Of a stretch of 64,000 nt of DNA, positions 42,665 to 53,823 are shown one piece after another. Every line of letters starts with the position of its first letter. Within the stretch, counting starts at the first letter, position 1. The stretch spans positions 1-64,000 of the forward strand of contig NZ_QXIO01000014.1 in assembly GCF_003545765.1 (NCBI RefSeq), written 5' to 3'. This DNA is from Colwellia sp. RSH04. Its GTDB lineage: Bacteria; Pseudomonadota; Gammaproteobacteria; Enterobacterales; Alteromonadaceae. The notes under the pieces were generated by a model that made no database searches, was not told where the DNA came from, and was given only the letters and a program-made list of their open reading frames with translations. The translations under genes were made by a program, and so were the position numbers.

Positions 42665-43138
42665 ATGATAAATAAATACTTGAGTTTGGTATTTGTAATA
42701 ATAACCAGCTTTAACATAGCAGGCGCTAGCGCTAATGATTTAAATATAAAAGTAAAGCAAGAGAATGCTTATGTCAGGGCTAGCATACCGGGTACAGAGA
42801 TAACTTCAGCTTATATGACAATTGTTAATAATAGTGAAAAAACAGTGACTTTAACTAAAGTGAGCAGTAAAATTTCACCACAGATTGAAATTCATCAAAA
42901 CATCATGACAAACGACATGATGCGTATGCAAAAATTAGAATCTGTTAAGATAAACAGTAATGAGTCATTAGTTTTACAACCATCGGGTTTACATTTGATG
43001 CTTTTTAAGCTGACTCATGTACTAAAACCTGGTGAAGTTGTTGAGCTAACATTACATTTTACTGATGAACAAAAGAAAGTAATTCAATTACCTGTTCAAA
43101 GTTTAAAGCAAAAGCAGCAACATCATCATCACCACTAG
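42665..43138 (+). CDS. periplasmic copper chaperone PCu(A)C
   Basis: 157 residues with a signal peptide (ending near AGASA). The copper-site pattern H-(x)-M...M...H-x-M is seen in EIHQNIM, MMRMQKLE and GLHLMLF. PCu(A)C proteins carry Cu(I) to the CuA or CuB site of cytochrome oxidase. The C-terminus ends in five histidines, which could bind extra copper. It is followed 9 bases later by a DUF2333 gene, probably in one operon. Confidence 0.9.
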   Translation: MINKYLSLVFVIITSFNIAGASANDLNIKVKQENAYVRASIPGTEITSAYMTIVNNSEKTVTLTKVSSKISPQIEIHQNIMTNDMMRMQKLESVKINSNESLVLQPSGLHLMLFKLTHVLKPGEVVELTLHFTDEQKKVIQLPVQSLKQKQQHHHHH

Positions 43139-43147
43139 GAGTGGATT

Positions 43148-44143
43148 ATGAAATTAAACTTATCTACGCGAACTATTTCCCTTATTGTCGCTGGCATCTT
43201 TATCTTTTTTTATGGGCTTGGTGTCTATTGGAGCATAGAGCCTGACTCTATTGATATTAAAAAAGAAGTCACCATGGCTGCTCAAGCTGAAAATGTTGCT
43301 CCAGTGGTTGGGTATACTACCACTACCGCACTGATCAAAGTCGCGGAAACCTTACTTAACAAGCCAGGTGGTTATTTGGCTAATGATGCACTACCGCCAT
43401 CAGTATTTTTAGATAATATGCCCGCTTGGGAGTTTGGTGTATTAGAAATGGTGAGAGATATGGCGCTAGTAATGCGCAAAGACTTTAGTCGTTCTCAATC
43501 ACAATCGTTAGTCAATGAGCATTTAAAAGAAGCACAACCTCGTTTTAACATTAATCATAAAAACTGGGCAATGCCAAGTGCCGAGTCAGAATATAGTAAA
43601 GCCATTAAAAGTTTGTATAATTATCGTGCCGGTTTAGTCAATATAAAGGGTCAAGAAAAAGCACAGTTTTATGCGCGAGCAGATAACTTAAGAGCTTATA
43701 TTGAAGAAGTACAAAAACGCTTAGGCAGTTATTCACATCGATTAAGTTCGAGTGTGGGGCGTGATCAAATAAATACAGATTTAGCAGGAGATAGCAAAGC
43801 ACAACAATCGAGCAGTGCAGCAAGTCAATTACAGCTAAAAACCAGTTGGTGGCAAATAGACGATGTCTTTTATGAAGCTAGAGGCGCATCTTGGGCGTTA
43901 TTGCAACTACTGAAAGCGGTAGAAATTGATTTTGATAGTGTATTAACTAATAAAAATGCGAAAATCAGTTTACAGCAAATTATTAGAGAGCTGGAAGCGA
44001 GCCAACAAACACTTTGGAGCCCAATGGTATTAAACGGTGATGGTTTTGGCGTTTTAGCCAACCATTCGCTTGTTATGGCAAATTATATATCGAGAGCAAA
44101 TGCCGCTCTAATTGATTTAAATGAATTATTAAGCAAGGGATAA
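43148..44143 (+). CDS. DUF2333-family membrane-anchored protein
   Basis: 331 residues with one N-terminal membrane helix (ISLIVAGIFIFFYGLGVYW). The rest is periplasmic and helical and shows the family stretch KPGGYLANDALPPSVFLDNMPAWEFGVLEMVRD near residues 72-104. DUF2333 proteins are of unknown function and occur in gammaproteobacteria as single-copy envelope genes. It sits between the copper chaperone and the outer membrane protein below, 3 bases from the next start. Confidence 0.85.
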   Translation: MKLNLSTRTISLIVAGIFIFFYGLGVYWSIEPDSIDIKKEVTMAAQAENVAPVVGYTTTTALIKVAETLLNKPGGYLANDALPPSVFLDNMPAWEFGVLEMVRDMALVMRKDFSRSQSQSLVNEHLKEAQPRFNINHKNWAMPSAESEYSKAIKSLYNYRAGLVNIKGQEKAQFYARADNLRAYIEEVQKRLGSYSHRLSSSVGRDQINTDLAGDSKAQQSSSAASQLQLKTSWWQIDDVFYEARGASWALLQLLKAVEIDFDSVLTNKNAKISLQQIIRELEASQQTLWSPMVLNGDGFGVLANHSLVMANYISRANAALIDLNELLSKG

Positions 44144-44146
44144 AAA

Positions 44147-44902
44147 ATGAAAAAGACAATCTTAGCAGCAAGTTTAGCGCTAATGACCTGTACAACAGCG
44201 CAAGCAGATACTTTATTAGGCCTCTATATTGGTGGTCAAGCATGGGCAAATCAAGCTAGCGGTAGTTTCGGAGAAGGCTCTAAAGATCAAGCTGTTTTCA
44301 ATTTTGATGATGAATATCAGGGTAGCTATTTCATTGCATTTGAGCATCCAATTCCATTAATCCCTAATGCGAAAATTGCGAGTACTTCACTAGATACCGT
44401 TGGTGGTACACAGTTAAGTACTAGTTTTGAGTTTAATGGGCAAGTTTATTCTGCAAATACAACGCTCGATACTACGCTTGATACAAGCTATATAGATTAC
44501 ACTTTATATTACGAACTGTTTGATAATGATTTATTAACTTTTGATTTTGGTTTAACTGCAAGAGAAATCGATACTTATATTAAAGTAGAAGATTCTGTCA
44601 CAACATTGAATAGTGACTTAACTGCCAGTGGTTATATTCCAATGTTATATTTATCAACAATTGTTGGTCTACCATTTACTGGTTTCAACTTTTTTGCAGA
44701 AGGAAACTTTGTTAGTTACGATGACAACACAGTCTACGATGTGCAAGCAGGCATTAGCTATGAACTTCTAGATAACCTAGCGGTCGATTTAGATTTAACG
44801 GTGGGTTATCGTACCGTTAAGCTTGAACTTAATGATTTAGATGATTTCTACAGTGATATGACATTTGATGGATTATTTGTAGGCGCTATCGTTCATTTTT
44901 AA
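44147..44902 (+). CDS. TIGR04219-type outer membrane beta-barrel protein
   Basis: 251 residues, with a signal peptide (LAASLALMTCTTAQA). The mature start DTLLGLYIGGQAWANQASGSFG and FEHPIPLIPNAKI are family hallmarks. It ends with an aromatic residue (FVGAIVHF), as outer membrane barrels do. Role unknown. It is the last gene of the operon with the copper chaperone and DUF2333 gene and is followed by a strong terminator. Confidence 0.82.
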   Translation: MKKTILAASLALMTCTTAQADTLLGLYIGGQAWANQASGSFGEGSKDQAVFNFDDEYQGSYFIAFEHPIPLIPNAKIASTSLDTVGGTQLSTSFEFNGQVYSANTTLDTTLDTSYIDYTLYYELFDNDLLTFDFGLTAREIDTYIKVEDSVTTLNSDLTASGYIPMLYLSTIVGLPFTGFNFFAEGNFVSYDDNTVYDVQAGISYELLDNLAVDLDLTVGYRTVKLELNDLDDFYSDMTFDGLFVGAIVHF

Positions 44903-44969
44903 TAGCTATTAAGTTTAATGGCGGCGAGATTTAATATTTTTTAGAGTTGCCACAACTTAGCAATAATTT

Positions 44970-45006
44970 AAGCCCTCAAACGGTTAAGGTTTGAGGGCTT
45001 TTTATT
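44970..45006. terminator. bidirectional terminator
   Basis: AAGCCCTCAAAC-GGTTAAG-GTTTGAGGGCTT followed by TTT: a perfect 12-base stem between the barrel gene and the convergent lytic transglycosylase. Confidence 0.92.
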
Positions 45007-45017
45007 TTTAAGTACAT

Positions 45018-45671
45018 TTAGCTTTTTAACTTTTGGGATAATCGCTGCTGCTTAATGTAACGATCATGCAATATTTCAACACGCTCAACATACACTTTAG
45101 TTTCAGCGTATGGCGGAATACCACCATAGCGTTTAATAGTGCCTTCACCTGCATTATATGCAGCAGACGTGAGGCTGATATTACCATTATATTTTTTTAA
45201 CAGGCGAGAAAGGTGCTTTACACCACCATTAATATTTTGCTGTGCAACAAAAGGGTTTTTAACACCTAACCATTGTGCAGTTTCAGGCATAAGCTGCATT
45301 AACCCCTGCGCGCCTTGTTTAGAGATCGCCTTAGGGTCAAAATGTGACTCTGCATGAATAATGGCTTTAACATAAGCAGGGTCAATATCATACTGGTCTG
45401 AAGCCTTGCTGATAAGTGAGTGATACTTGGTTACATAAAGCTTAGCTTTGCGCCAATTAATTAATGAATCAACTTTACACGCATAACAGTCAAAACGAAC
45501 TTGTTTATAATCAACTCCTATCGGTTCAATGCCAGAAAAAGAGGTGACACCATCAGCTGATTTATATTTATAGATAGGCGTATGCTTATTATTTTCAGCC
45601 AAGGCATTCGTTAGTGAAAACAAACTTAACAGAAAAATACCGCGAATTAATGTAGTGTGAAGTAAAAGCAA
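45018..45671 (-). CDS. lytic transglycosylase (SLT domain)
   Basis: 217 residues with a signal peptide. After a short N-terminal part (IYKYKSADGVTSFSG, a DUF4124-like segment, and a CYAC pair) comes the SLT fold. The catalytic glutamate is in AIIHAESHFDPKAIS, followed by QGLMQLMPETAQWLGV and the SLTSAAYNAGEGTIKRYGG block. It cleaves peptidoglycan in the periplasm without water. The size and motifs place it among family 1 transglycosylases of the Slt/MltC type. Confidence 0.9.
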   Translation of the reverse strand: MLLLHTTLIRGIFLLSLFSLTNALAENNKHTPIYKYKSADGVTSFSGIEPIGVDYKQVRFDCYACKVDSLINWRKAKLYVTKYHSLISKASDQYDIDPAYVKAIIHAESHFDPKAISKQGAQGLMQLMPETAQWLGVKNPFVAQQNINGGVKHLSRLLKKYNGNISLTSAAYNAGEGTIKRYGGIPPYAETKVYVERVEILHDRYIKQQRLSQKLKS

Positions 45672-45810
45672 AGTAGCAGCCTAAATAAGTTTATCTATAT
45701 AAATCATGGTCTGAGAGCAATTAGTTTGTCAAGTTGAACAAAGCAACACCTCTATTTTATAGCATTTAAATATAACTCAGTAGCCTCTTTGCCAATAATA
45801 AAAATATCAA

Positions 45811-45827
45811 TATTCCTTTTTGGAATA
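45811..45827. promoter_or_regulatory. candidate CysB-type site upstream of cysJ
   Basis: TATTCC-TTTTT-GGAATA is an inverted repeat 80-96 bases before the cysJ start. LysR-type CysB sites often contain TATTCC/GGAATA halves. It supports sulfur-starvation control, but the motif is short. Confidence 0.35.
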
Positions 45828-45906
45828 AAAAATTTCTATCTATTCCTTCTGCATTGCTCTTTTTTTGTCTATTCTTGCACCATCAATTGCAATGGGTGAA
45901 ATCGTT

Positions 45907-47742
45907 ATGTTGCCAGAGCAGCACTTAAAAAATCAAAATACTTCGAATGGTGGTAGTGCGTTAGATGCCAGCCAATTAACACAGTTACAACAAGCGACTG
46001 CTAACTATTCTTCATTACAACTTGCTTGGGCAAGTGGTTATTTAGCCGCGAAAAGTGAACAAGGGCAAAATGCTCAAGTTTTACCTGCTCCAGCAGCCGT
46101 TGCCGTGGCAAAAACGCTAACTATTTTATATGCATCACAAACGGGTAATGCTAAAGGGGTAGCTACACAGTTAGCAACTACTGCAACCGATGCAGGCATT
46201 ACCGTTAACCTAAAGAATATTTCTGATTATAAAGCGAAATCACTTAAGTCAGAATCACACTTGCTTATTGTGGCAAGTACAAACGGTGAAGGCGAGCCAC
46301 CAGATGATGCTATTGAATTTCATGAGTTTTTATCGGGAAAGAAAGCACCAAAACTACCAAATTTACGCTATAGCGTTTTAGCGTTAGGTGATAGCAGTTA
46401 TGAATTCTTTTGCCAAACAGGTAAAGATTTCGATGAGCGTTTAAAAGCGTTAGGTGCTGAACAAGTAACCCCTCGTGTTGACTGTGATGTTGATTACGAC
46501 AGCGATAGCCAAAGCTGGTCTTTAAACATCATTGAAAGCTTAAAAGAAGAATTAACTCAAACTGACGCAGGTTTAGCACCAGTATATGACTTACCCGTGA
46601 CTGCGGGTGCTGCAAGTCAATATAATAAACAAAACCCATTGTTAGCTGAATTCTCTTTAAGCCAAAAAATTACAGGTCGTGATTCTGCTAAAGATGTTCG
46701 TCATATTGAAATTGATTTAGGTGAATCAGGTTTAACTTATCAAGCAGGTGATGCATTAGGTGTTTGGTTTGAAAATGATAAACAACTTGTTGCAGAGCTT
46801 TTAGCTACATTGAACTTCACTGGTGAAGAACAAGTGACACTCAAAGTCAGTGGTGAAGATAAATCGTTCAACTTAGAAGAAGCTTTGACTGAACAGCTTG
46901 AAATTACACAAACAGCACCAGCATTTATAGAATATTGGGCAAATGTGAGTGGCGATGAAGCATTATTAACAGTCGCTGCTGATAAAAATACAGCACGAGA
47001 ATACGCTGCTAATCATCAAATTGTCGATGTTATTGCTGCAGCTAAAGCAGATATATCAGCACAAGACTTAGCTGATAGCTTACGTAAAATTACACCTCGA
47101 TTATATTCAATCGCTTCGGCGCAAGCAGAAGTTGAGGAAGAAGTTCATCTAACTGTCGGTCTTGTTGAATATGACGAGAATGGACAGCTACGAACAGGTG
47201 GTGCTTCAGGTTATCTCGCAAATCGCCTTGAAGAAGGACAAAGCGTTAAAGTATTTGTTGAACATAATGATAACTTTCGTTTGCCAGCCAATGGTGACAC
47301 CCCTGTTATTATGATTGGTCCAGGTACTGGTGTTGCACCATTTAGAGCGTTTATGCAGCAAAGAGATGCTGATGAAGCCGCCGGTGATAACTGGATGTTC
47401 TTTGGTGATCAAACATTCACGCAAGATTTTTTATATCAAGTTGAATGGCAAGGATATTTGAAATCAGGTTTATTGACTCGTTTAGATCTTGCATTTTCTA
47501 GAGATCAAGCTGAAAAAATCTATGTACAAGACCGTTTACGTGAAAATGCGCAAGAGTTATTCGCATGGTTAGAACGTGGCGCACATGTTTATATTTGTGG
47601 CGATATGAGTCGCATGGCAAAAGATGTTGAAGCGGCGTTATTAGAAATTATTGCCGAACAAGGTAGCTTGAGCGAAGAGCAAGCAAAAGAGTACTTAAAA
47701 GATTTACGTAACGCTAAGCGTTATCAGAAGGATGTATATTAA
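45907..47742 (+). CDS. cysJ: sulfite reductase flavoprotein subunit CysJ
   Basis: About 611 residues from ATG 45907 (GGTGA 8 bases before); ATG 45892 is also possible. Flavodoxin domain with the FMN loop [15 protein letters not shown] near residue 75, FAD domain with PRLYSIASA, and NADPH domain with [16 protein letters not shown] and the end [10 protein letters not shown]. It passes electrons from NADPH through FAD and FMN to CysI, in the cytoplasm. First gene of cysJIH, sharing its last base with the cysI start. Confidence 0.96.
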   Translation: MLPEQHLKNQNTSNGGSALDASQLTQLQQATANYSSLQLAWASGYLAAKSEQGQNAQVLPAPAAVAVAKTLTILYASQTGNAKGVATQLATTATDAGITVNLKNISDYKAKSLKSESHLLIVASTNGEGEPPDDAIEFHEFLSGKKAPKLPNLRYSVLALGDSSYEFFCQTGKDFDERLKALGAEQVTPRVDCDVDYDSDSQSWSLNIIESLKEELTQTDAGLAPVYDLPVTAGAASQYNKQNPLLAEFSLSQKITGRDSAKDVRHIEIDLGESGLTYQAGDALGVWFENDKQLVAELLATLNFTGEEQVTLKVSGEDKSFNLEEALTEQLEITQTAPAFIEYWANVSGDEALLTVAADKNTAREYAANHQIVDVIAAAKADISAQDLADSLRKITPRLYSIASAQAEVEEEVHLTVGLVEYDENGQLRTGGASGYLANRLEEGQSVKVFVEHNDNFRLPANGDTPVIMIGPGTGVAPFRAFMQQRDADEAAGDNWMFFGDQTFTQDFLYQVEWQGYLKSGLLTRLDLAFSRDQAEKIYVQDRLRENAQELFAWLERGAHVYICGDMSRMAKDVEAALLEIIAEQGSLSEEQAKEYLKDLRNAKRYQKDVY

Positions 47743-49475
47743 TGACTGATTCAAGTAACGCAAAAGGCCCATTAGTTGTTGAAGGCAATTTGGCTGATAA
47801 CGAACGTTTAAAGCGTGAAAGTAATTTTTTACGTGGCACTATAGAGCAAGATTTATCTGATAGAGTTACTGGCGGTTTTACTGCTGATAACTTTCAGCTA
47901 ATTCGATTTCACGGTATGTATCAACAAGATGATAGAGACATTCGTGCCGAGCGTACTAAACAAAAATTAGAGCCATTACATAACGTAATGCTTCGTGCTC
48001 GTATGCCTGGTGGCATTATTAAACCTGAACAATGGTTGGCTATTCATAAGTTTGCTACTGATAAAACGATGTATGGCAGTATCCGTTTAACAACCCGTCA
48101 AACATTCCAGTTTCACGGTGTTTTAAAGCCAAATATTAAATTAATGCATCAAACGTTAAATAGCATTGGCATAGACTCTATTGCGACGGCGGGCGATGTA
48201 AACCGAAATGTTTTATGTACAACCAACCCTGTTGAGTCTGAACTACATCAAGAAGCGTACGAGTGGGCTACAAAAATAAGTGAGCACTTACTTCCTAAAA
48301 CACGTGCCTATGCAGAAATTTGGTTAGATGGTGAAAAACTTGAAGGGCCTGAAGGTAAAGAAACACAAGAGCCTATTTTAGGAAGTAACTATTTACCACG
48401 TAAATTTAAAACAACGGTTGTGATCCCGCCACAAAATGATGTAGATGTTCACGCCAATGATTTGAACTTTATCGCCATTGCTGACCAAGGTAAGTTAGTT
48501 GGTTTTAATGTACTTGTGGGTGGTGGTTTAGCCATGACTCATGGTGATAAATCAACCTACCCTAGAAAGGCGGATGACTTAGGTTTTGTGCCGTTAGCGA
48601 ATACACTTGATGTAGCTGCTGCTGTTGTAACAACGCAACGAGATTGGGGCAACCGTGTTAACCGTAAAAATGCTAAAACAAAATACACGTTAGATCGCGT
48701 CGGTACAGACGTTTTCAAAGCAGAAGTTGAAAAACGAGCAGGAATTACTTTTGAAGACTCTCGTCCGTACGAGTTTACAGGCCGTGGCGACAGAATCGGC
48801 TGGGTTGAAGGTTTTGATGGTAAGCATCATTTAGCCTTGTTTATTGAAAATGGTCGATTATTAGATTACCCAGGTAAAGCATTGAAAACAGGTGTTGCTG
48901 AAATTGCAAAAATCCACAAAGGTGATTTTCGTATGACAGCAAACCAAAACTTAATTGTTGCGGGCGTTGCCTTAGAAGATAAAGCTCAAATTGAAAAGAT
49001 AGCCCGTGATCACGGTTTGATGGATGATGGCGTTTCAAAACAGCGTAAAGACTCTATGGCTTGTGTTGCTTTTCCAACTTGCCCATTAGCTATGGCAGAA
49101 GCAGAGCGTTATTTGCCTGGCTTAGTTGACGATGTTGAAAGAATACTTGCTAAGCATAATGTTGCCGATGAAAGTATTATTTTGCGCGTTACAGGTTGTC
49201 CGAATGGTTGTGGTAGAGCCATGCTGGCAGAAATTGGTCTGGTAGGTAAAGGGCCAGGAAAATACAACATGCACTTAGGTGGTAATGTTTCAGGTACTCG
49301 TGTACCTAAAATGTATAAAGAAAACTTAGGTGAACAAGATATTCTGACTGAAATTGATACATTAGTTGCTCGTTGGGCGGTTGAACGAAATACAAATGAA
49401 TCTTTTGGTGATTTTGTTATACGCGCTGGCATTATTGCAGAAGTAAAAGTCAGTAAGCGAGATTTTCATGATTAA
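47742..49475 (+). CDS. cysI: sulfite reductase hemoprotein subunit CysI
   Basis: 577 residues. Reduces sulfite to sulfide at a siroheme coupled to a 4Fe-4S cluster. The cluster cysteines lie in [20 protein letters not shown] and [21 protein letters not shown], and substrate arginines in [14 protein letters not shown]. The start overlaps the cysJ stop by one base (TAATG), so the two are coupled. A cysG for siroheme is not nearby. Confidence 0.97.
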   Translation: MTDSSNAKGPLVVEGNLADNERLKRESNFLRGTIEQDLSDRVTGGFTADNFQLIRFHGMYQQDDRDIRAERTKQKLEPLHNVMLRARMPGGIIKPEQWLAIHKFATDKTMYGSIRLTTRQTFQFHGVLKPNIKLMHQTLNSIGIDSIATAGDVNRNVLCTTNPVESELHQEAYEWATKISEHLLPKTRAYAEIWLDGEKLEGPEGKETQEPILGSNYLPRKFKTTVVIPPQNDVDVHANDLNFIAIADQGKLVGFNVLVGGGLAMTHGDKSTYPRKADDLGFVPLANTLDVAAAVVTTQRDWGNRVNRKNAKTKYTLDRVGTDVFKAEVEKRAGITFEDSRPYEFTGRGDRIGWVEGFDGKHHLALFIENGRLLDYPGKALKTGVAEIAKIHKGDFRMTANQNLIVAGVALEDKAQIEKIARDHGLMDDGVSKQRKDSMACVAFPTCPLAMAEAERYLPGLVDDVERILAKHNVADESIILRVTGCPNGCGRAMLAEIGLVGKGPGKYNMHLGGNVSGTRVPKMYKENLGEQDILTEIDTLVARWAVERNTNESFGDFVIRAGIIAEVKVSKRDFHD

Positions 49476-50229
49476 TGTTGAAAATGCATCGTCAAAGCCT
49501 GCAATCAATAATCGATTTCCAGCGTCATTACCAGAGCCATGGTTGAACCAGTGGAACGAGTTACTTGAAAAACAAACGGCCACAGAACGTGTTGAGTGGG
49601 CAATGGAGAATTTGCCTTCACAATTTGTGTTGTCGTCAAGTTTTGGTATTCAATCAGCAGTTATGTTGCATATGATGACACAGGTTGATAGCAATATTCC
49701 GGTTATCATAACTGATACTGGTCATTTGTTTCCTGAAACATATCGATTCATTGATCAAATGACTGAGCGATTAAAGCTAAACTTGCAAGTGTATAGCGCC
49801 AAAGAAAGTGCAGCTTGGCAAATAGCTAAATATGGTGAGCAGTGGTGCCAAGGTGATGAAGCATTAAAGCAATACAATCGCCGTAACAAAGTAGAGCCGT
49901 TAGAAAGAGGTTTATCTGAGTTAAATGCCGGAACATGGTTTTCTGGTGTAAGGCGTCAACAGTCTGAGCATCGTAAAGGTTTATCTGTTGTGAGTATTTT
50001 GCGTGGTCGTTTTAAGGTTCACCCGATTATTGATTGGCATAATAAAGATGTGCATGAATACTTAACCAAACATAATTTACCTTATCACCCATTATGGGAC
50101 GAAGGTTATGTGTCAGTAGGCGATGTACATAGTACTCAACCTTTGACCTTAGGTATGGATGAAAGTGACACTCGATTTGGCGGTGGTCAACGAGAATGTG
50201 GTCTACATACTGATGGTGATGGTATTTAA
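49468..50229 (+). CDS. cysH: phosphoadenylyl-sulfate reductase CysH
   Basis: 253 residues. Reduces PAPS to sulfite using thioredoxin. Seen are [18 protein letters not shown] (PP-loop-like), the [16 protein letters not shown] block, [16 protein letters not shown], and the C-terminal catalytic cysteine in RECGLH. The CC pairs of assimilatory APS reductases are absent, so PAPS is the expected substrate. The start overlaps cysI by 8 bases. Last gene of the operon. Confidence 0.96.
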   Translation: MINVENASSKPAINNRFPASLPEPWLNQWNELLEKQTATERVEWAMENLPSQFVLSSSFGIQSAVMLHMMTQVDSNIPVIITDTGHLFPETYRFIDQMTERLKLNLQVYSAKESAAWQIAKYGEQWCQGDEALKQYNRRNKVEPLERGLSELNAGTWFSGVRRQQSEHRKGLSVVSILRGRFKVHPIIDWHNKDVHEYLTKHNLPYHPLWDEGYVSVGDVHSTQPLTLGMDESDTRFGGGQRECGLHTDGDGI

Positions 50230-50234
50230 CTAAT

Positions 50235-50262
50235 AAAAAGCGACATTTTAGTCGCTTTTTTT
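50235..50262 (+). terminator. terminator of cysJIH
   Basis: AAAAAGCGAC-ATTTTA-GTCGCTTTTT followed by more T. It lies a few bases after the cysH stop. Confidence 0.92.
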
Positions 50263-50297
50263 TACGCCTTGATTTAGCGTTATACAAGCGTTAATGG

Positions 50298-51191
50298 CTA
50301 ATCACTAATATCAATAAGATGGCTTAACTGTTGCTTTAATGTATTGAGAAAATCGTCATTAGGTTTATCACTTATTAATTGTGCAAGCTCACAGCCTAGC
50401 GGTGTAAACTTGTAAAATTGCAGATTTGTATTCGACTTTTTGGCGATAAAGCTTAGGCTGATACCATTGTAGTTAAGCTTTAGGTGTTCTTTATTTTCAG
50501 AAAGACTCAACTCACTTTCTTGAAGGTACAGTAAGTTATTTTCAGCTAATGCCATTAAATTGGCAAAATTTAAACCATATTGACTTAAGTTTACGTGTAC
50601 TTGTCTGTTTTTAGAGAAAAAATTAAGTAAACCCGGTTGCTGATATGCACCACTAATTATCCGTATGTGCTTTTTACTTGAATCCTGAATCGCGACAGAG
50701 CATGCCTTAGCAAATAATTTAGCATCAAAAATGCTCATGTTACGAAATATTTTCAATGACTTATAAGAAAAAGAGCCCGGTTTTAATAATTCACCCGCTA
50801 ATATTTTTGCCCATAAATCTTGCATAGTGGGGTTACTGACTTCTTGAGCTAAACTAATGTAACGACTAAACCAATCATTATCTGTTCGACTTCGGATGTC
50901 TGCCTTAGCGTGATAACCTAATGTTTTTTGGATGATTTGTTCAATATTTTGTTGTTGCTTAGCATTAATCAATCGATTACGTTTATTGACTCTATCTTCA
51001 ATGGGCATTTTTTTTTCAGGAGGGAGAAGTGCACCGTCAATAGCAAATTGACTGGCAAGCTTTAAAAACTGTTGTGAAGCAGAAGTGTCACTCTTATTAC
51101 TATTGGCGTCTTCAGCAATAACAATCTCTTGATTCTCACCGTTGTTATTGTTTTCATCTACAACAATAATTGGGTTTTCTTCTTTTTTCAC
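50298..51191 (-). CDS. TIGR03899-family protein
   Basis: 297 residues, with no signal or membrane segment. A low-complexity acidic start (VVDENNNNGENQEIV) is followed by KKMPIEDRVNKRNRLINAKQQQNIEQII, TDNDWFSRYISLAQEVSNPTMQDLWAKILAGE and a C-terminal YKFTPLGCELAQLI. These match the TIGR03899 pattern, a family of unknown function in Vibrio, Shewanella and Colwellia relatives. The middle resembles DUF2806-type helical proteins. The 281 bases upstream contain only AT-rich DNA and the promoters of this gene and the divergent one. Confidence 0.75.
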   Translation of the reverse strand: MKKEENPIIVVDENNNNGENQEIVIAEDANSNKSDTSASQQFLKLASQFAIDGALLPPEKKMPIEDRVNKRNRLINAKQQQNIEQIIQKTLGYHAKADIRSRTDNDWFSRYISLAQEVSNPTMQDLWAKILAGELLKPGSFSYKSLKIFRNMSIFDAKLFAKACSVAIQDSSKKHIRIISGAYQQPGLLNFFSKNRQVHVNLSQYGLNFANLMALAENNLLYLQESELSLSENKEHLKLNYNGISLSFIAKKSNTNLQFYKFTPLGCELAQLISDKPNDDFLNTLKQQLSHLIDISD

Positions 51192-51472
51192 TTCAATTAC
51201 TCCCTTGCGATGAAATAGGCTATTTTTAACTAATTTTATGCTAATGCTAACAACTGATATTGTACGTTTTTTCTGTATTTTGCAAAGATTTAGTTTTTAA
51301 ACAATAATTATATTGTATGACTCAAACAAATATTGTTAAAGTAACTTTTAATATGCTATTTAATAGTGTAAATAAGTAGTATTGAGTTATAGTTAAGCTA
51401 GTCTTCTTTTGTAAAAATATTTAATAGGGATTTTTCTGGCACAAAGGAGTTTGTCAGAGATCTGAGGGTAGT

Positions 51473-53695
51473 ATGCAAGCATCAGAAAATTCAAATGATG
51501 ATTTCTTATTTATCGACGATAGTGATGAAGATGAAATTTTAGCTCAAAGTGGCAATGATACTTGGCAAGTCCTGATTGTAGATGACGATCCTGAAATTCA
51601 TTCTGTCACTCAATTAGCCCTGTCTGATCTTGTTGTTCTCGGTAGGCACCTCGAATATATTCATGCTTATTCTGGTAGTGAAGCATGTCAACTAATTGAA
51701 GAAAATGCTGAAATAGTGCTTGTACTATTAGATGTTGTCATGGAAACAGATGACGCAGGTTTAAATGTGGTTAAACACATCAGAGAAACATTAAACAGGC
51801 AAGATATTCGCATCGTTCTTCGCACTGGGCAACCAGGCTATGCTCCTGAAGAAAGTGTTATTAAAGAATACGACATCAATGATTATAAAACAAAAACAGA
51901 GTTAACACGTCGCAAGCTTGTAACGACTGTTTTCGCCGCCATACGCTCTTATCAGCAAATAGCGACCGTTAATGAAAATAGACAAGGTTTAGAAAAGATT
52001 GTCGCTGGGGCAACAGAATTATCATCTAAGCATTCTATTTCTGCCTTTTGTCACAGTGTTTTAATGCAACTTAACACCATAATAAGTAATGACTCTTCGA
52101 GTGTGCTCTGTGCTCGAGGGCAAGGAATTATTGATAATGTTGATGATCTAAGCTTTTATATATTGGCGCAAAGTGGTCACGACAATAGTCTCGTTAATCA
52201 AAAATTAGAGCAACTGAAAAACGAGCAAGCTAATAAGTTCGTTAAAACATGTTTTCTCCAACAACAACATCAAATTGAAGATCAACATCTAAGCCTCTAC
52301 ATCGCCAAAGGTGATTATCGCGCGGTTATTTTTGTTGAGTTAGCCTCACCACTTTCAGAAATTCAAACCCAATTATTAAATGTCTTTTTGTCAGGTGTCG
52401 CCGTTGGCTATGAAAACGTTCATTTATTTCAAAAGCTCAGCAATGCCGCCTACAAAGATTGGTTAACTAACCTACCTAATAGATTAGAATTTTTACGATT
52501 ACTTGATGATTTTTCGCAACAAAATGGCGAACAACTTGTTGCAGCTTTAATTGATATTAATCATTTTAGCGATATTAATGATGCTCTTGGGCAAGATATT
52601 GGTAATCAACTATTAACTGCCGTCGGTAAACGTATGCTTGAGATTGGCAGTATCTGTAAATTTGCACGTGTTGGTGCTGATGTTTTCGGCATTATTGGGC
52701 CAGAAAGCGTTGTTACACCTGAGAATTTAATGGGCTTATTCCTTCACCCTTTTACCGCAGGTGAACAGCACTTACCTATTAATGCTTGTTTTGGTTTTTG
52801 CACTAAAGAACATGCTGAAAACTCAGGCGTAAAAGTACTTAACCAAATCAACATTGCACTTAACCTTGCTAAAAAGAATCGTCTAGAACATTTTGCTTAT
52901 TACAACCCTGAAATGGAAGACCAAATGCAGTGGCGTTTGGGAATGATAAGACAACTAAGAAATGATTTTGCTGCGAACTGTTTAGAGCTTTGGTATCAAC
53001 CGCAATTAAGTTTAGAAACAGGCAAAGTTATTGGAGCAGAAGCACTGTTGCGTTGGCGTACTGCTGATGGAAATTATATATCTCCTGCTGTATTCATTCC
53101 GCTTGCTGAATATTCAGGGCTAATTATTGACATTGGAGATTGGGTTATTAATCAGGCTTGTGAGCAAATTAAGCGTTTAGACAGCTCTTTTAATAATATT
53201 AGTATTTCTGTCAATGTTTCAATTCCGCAATTTAGGCGTGATGATTTTGTAGATACTGTGATTGGCTCTATTAAGTCACATCAAATAGATCCAAGTAAAC
53301 TAGAGCTAGAAATCACAGAGAGCATTCTAATGGATGATCCGCAACTTGTTGTTGATGCACTGATGAAACTAAAATCAGAAGGCATCAGTATAGCATTAGA
53401 TGATTTTGGTACTGGTTACTCATCGCTAAGTTATTTGCAAAAACTTCCCTTAGATCGTTTGAAAGTAGATCGTGCTTTTGTTACGAACATTGCAGAGGAA
53501 GGTCAATCTGTTATTGCTGAAACAATTATTAACTTAGGTAAAAAAATGGATCTTAAGGTTATTGCTGAGGGTATTGAAGAAATTAAACAGCAAGAGCGTT
53601 TACTTGAATTAGGTTGTGATGAAGTACAGGGGTTCTATTACGCCAAGCCGATGCCAGAAAAAGATTTCATTGAGTTTTTAAAAGCTAATCATTAG
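51473..53695 (+). CDS. c-di-GMP phosphodiesterase: receiver, DUF3369, degenerate GGDEF, EAL
   Basis: 740 residues. The receiver domain (~30-150) has the phospho-acceptor in VLLDVVMETDD. A DUF3369 sensor domain follows at ~165-320. The GGDEF domain (~330-460) has ARVGADVFGIIG in place of GGDEF, so cyclase activity is unlikely. The EAL domain (~480-735) keeps the catalytic set: GAEALLRWR, LELEITES, ALDDFGTGYSSL, KVDRAF and the final QGFYYAKP. Expected function is breakdown of c-di-GMP under control of an unknown sensor kinase. No kinase is adjacent. Confidence 0.9.
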   Translation: MQASENSNDDFLFIDDSDEDEILAQSGNDTWQVLIVDDDPEIHSVTQLALSDLVVLGRHLEYIHAYSGSEACQLIEENAEIVLVLLDVVMETDDAGLNVVKHIRETLNRQDIRIVLRTGQPGYAPEESVIKEYDINDYKTKTELTRRKLVTTVFAAIRSYQQIATVNENRQGLEKIVAGATELSSKHSISAFCHSVLMQLNTIISNDSSSVLCARGQGIIDNVDDLSFYILAQSGHDNSLVNQKLEQLKNEQANKFVKTCFLQQQHQIEDQHLSLYIAKGDYRAVIFVELASPLSEIQTQLLNVFLSGVAVGYENVHLFQKLSNAAYKDWLTNLPNRLEFLRLLDDFSQQNGEQLVAALIDINHFSDINDALGQDIGNQLLTAVGKRMLEIGSICKFARVGADVFGIIGPESVVTPENLMGLFLHPFTAGEQHLPINACFGFCTKEHAENSGVKVLNQINIALNLAKKNRLEHFAYYNPEMEDQMQWRLGMIRQLRNDFAANCLELWYQPQLSLETGKVIGAEALLRWRTADGNYISPAVFIPLAEYSGLIIDIGDWVINQACEQIKRLDSSFNNISISVNVSIPQFRRDDFVDTVIGSIKSHQIDPSKLELEITESILMDDPQLVVDALMKLKSEGISIALDDFGTGYSSLSYLQKLPLDRLKVDRAFVTNIAEEGQSVIAETIINLGKKMDLKVIAEGIEEIKQQERLLELGCDEVQGFYYAKPMPEKDFIEFLKANH

Positions 53696-53823
53696 CGGCA
53701 TGAGTATTTGAGAATTTGGAACAACCAAACTGCGTTCACACTACTTTGTTATTGATAAAAATAGCGCATTGCTGAAAACTTAAACAAAGGTCAACATGCC
53801 CTAGGCAACGCGATAGTTAATCT

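Noticed and set aside
43121-43138. Five terminal histidines in the copper chaperone as a cloning tag
   Set aside because: The window is natural chromosomal sequence in codon use and context, and His-rich tails are common in copper chaperones.
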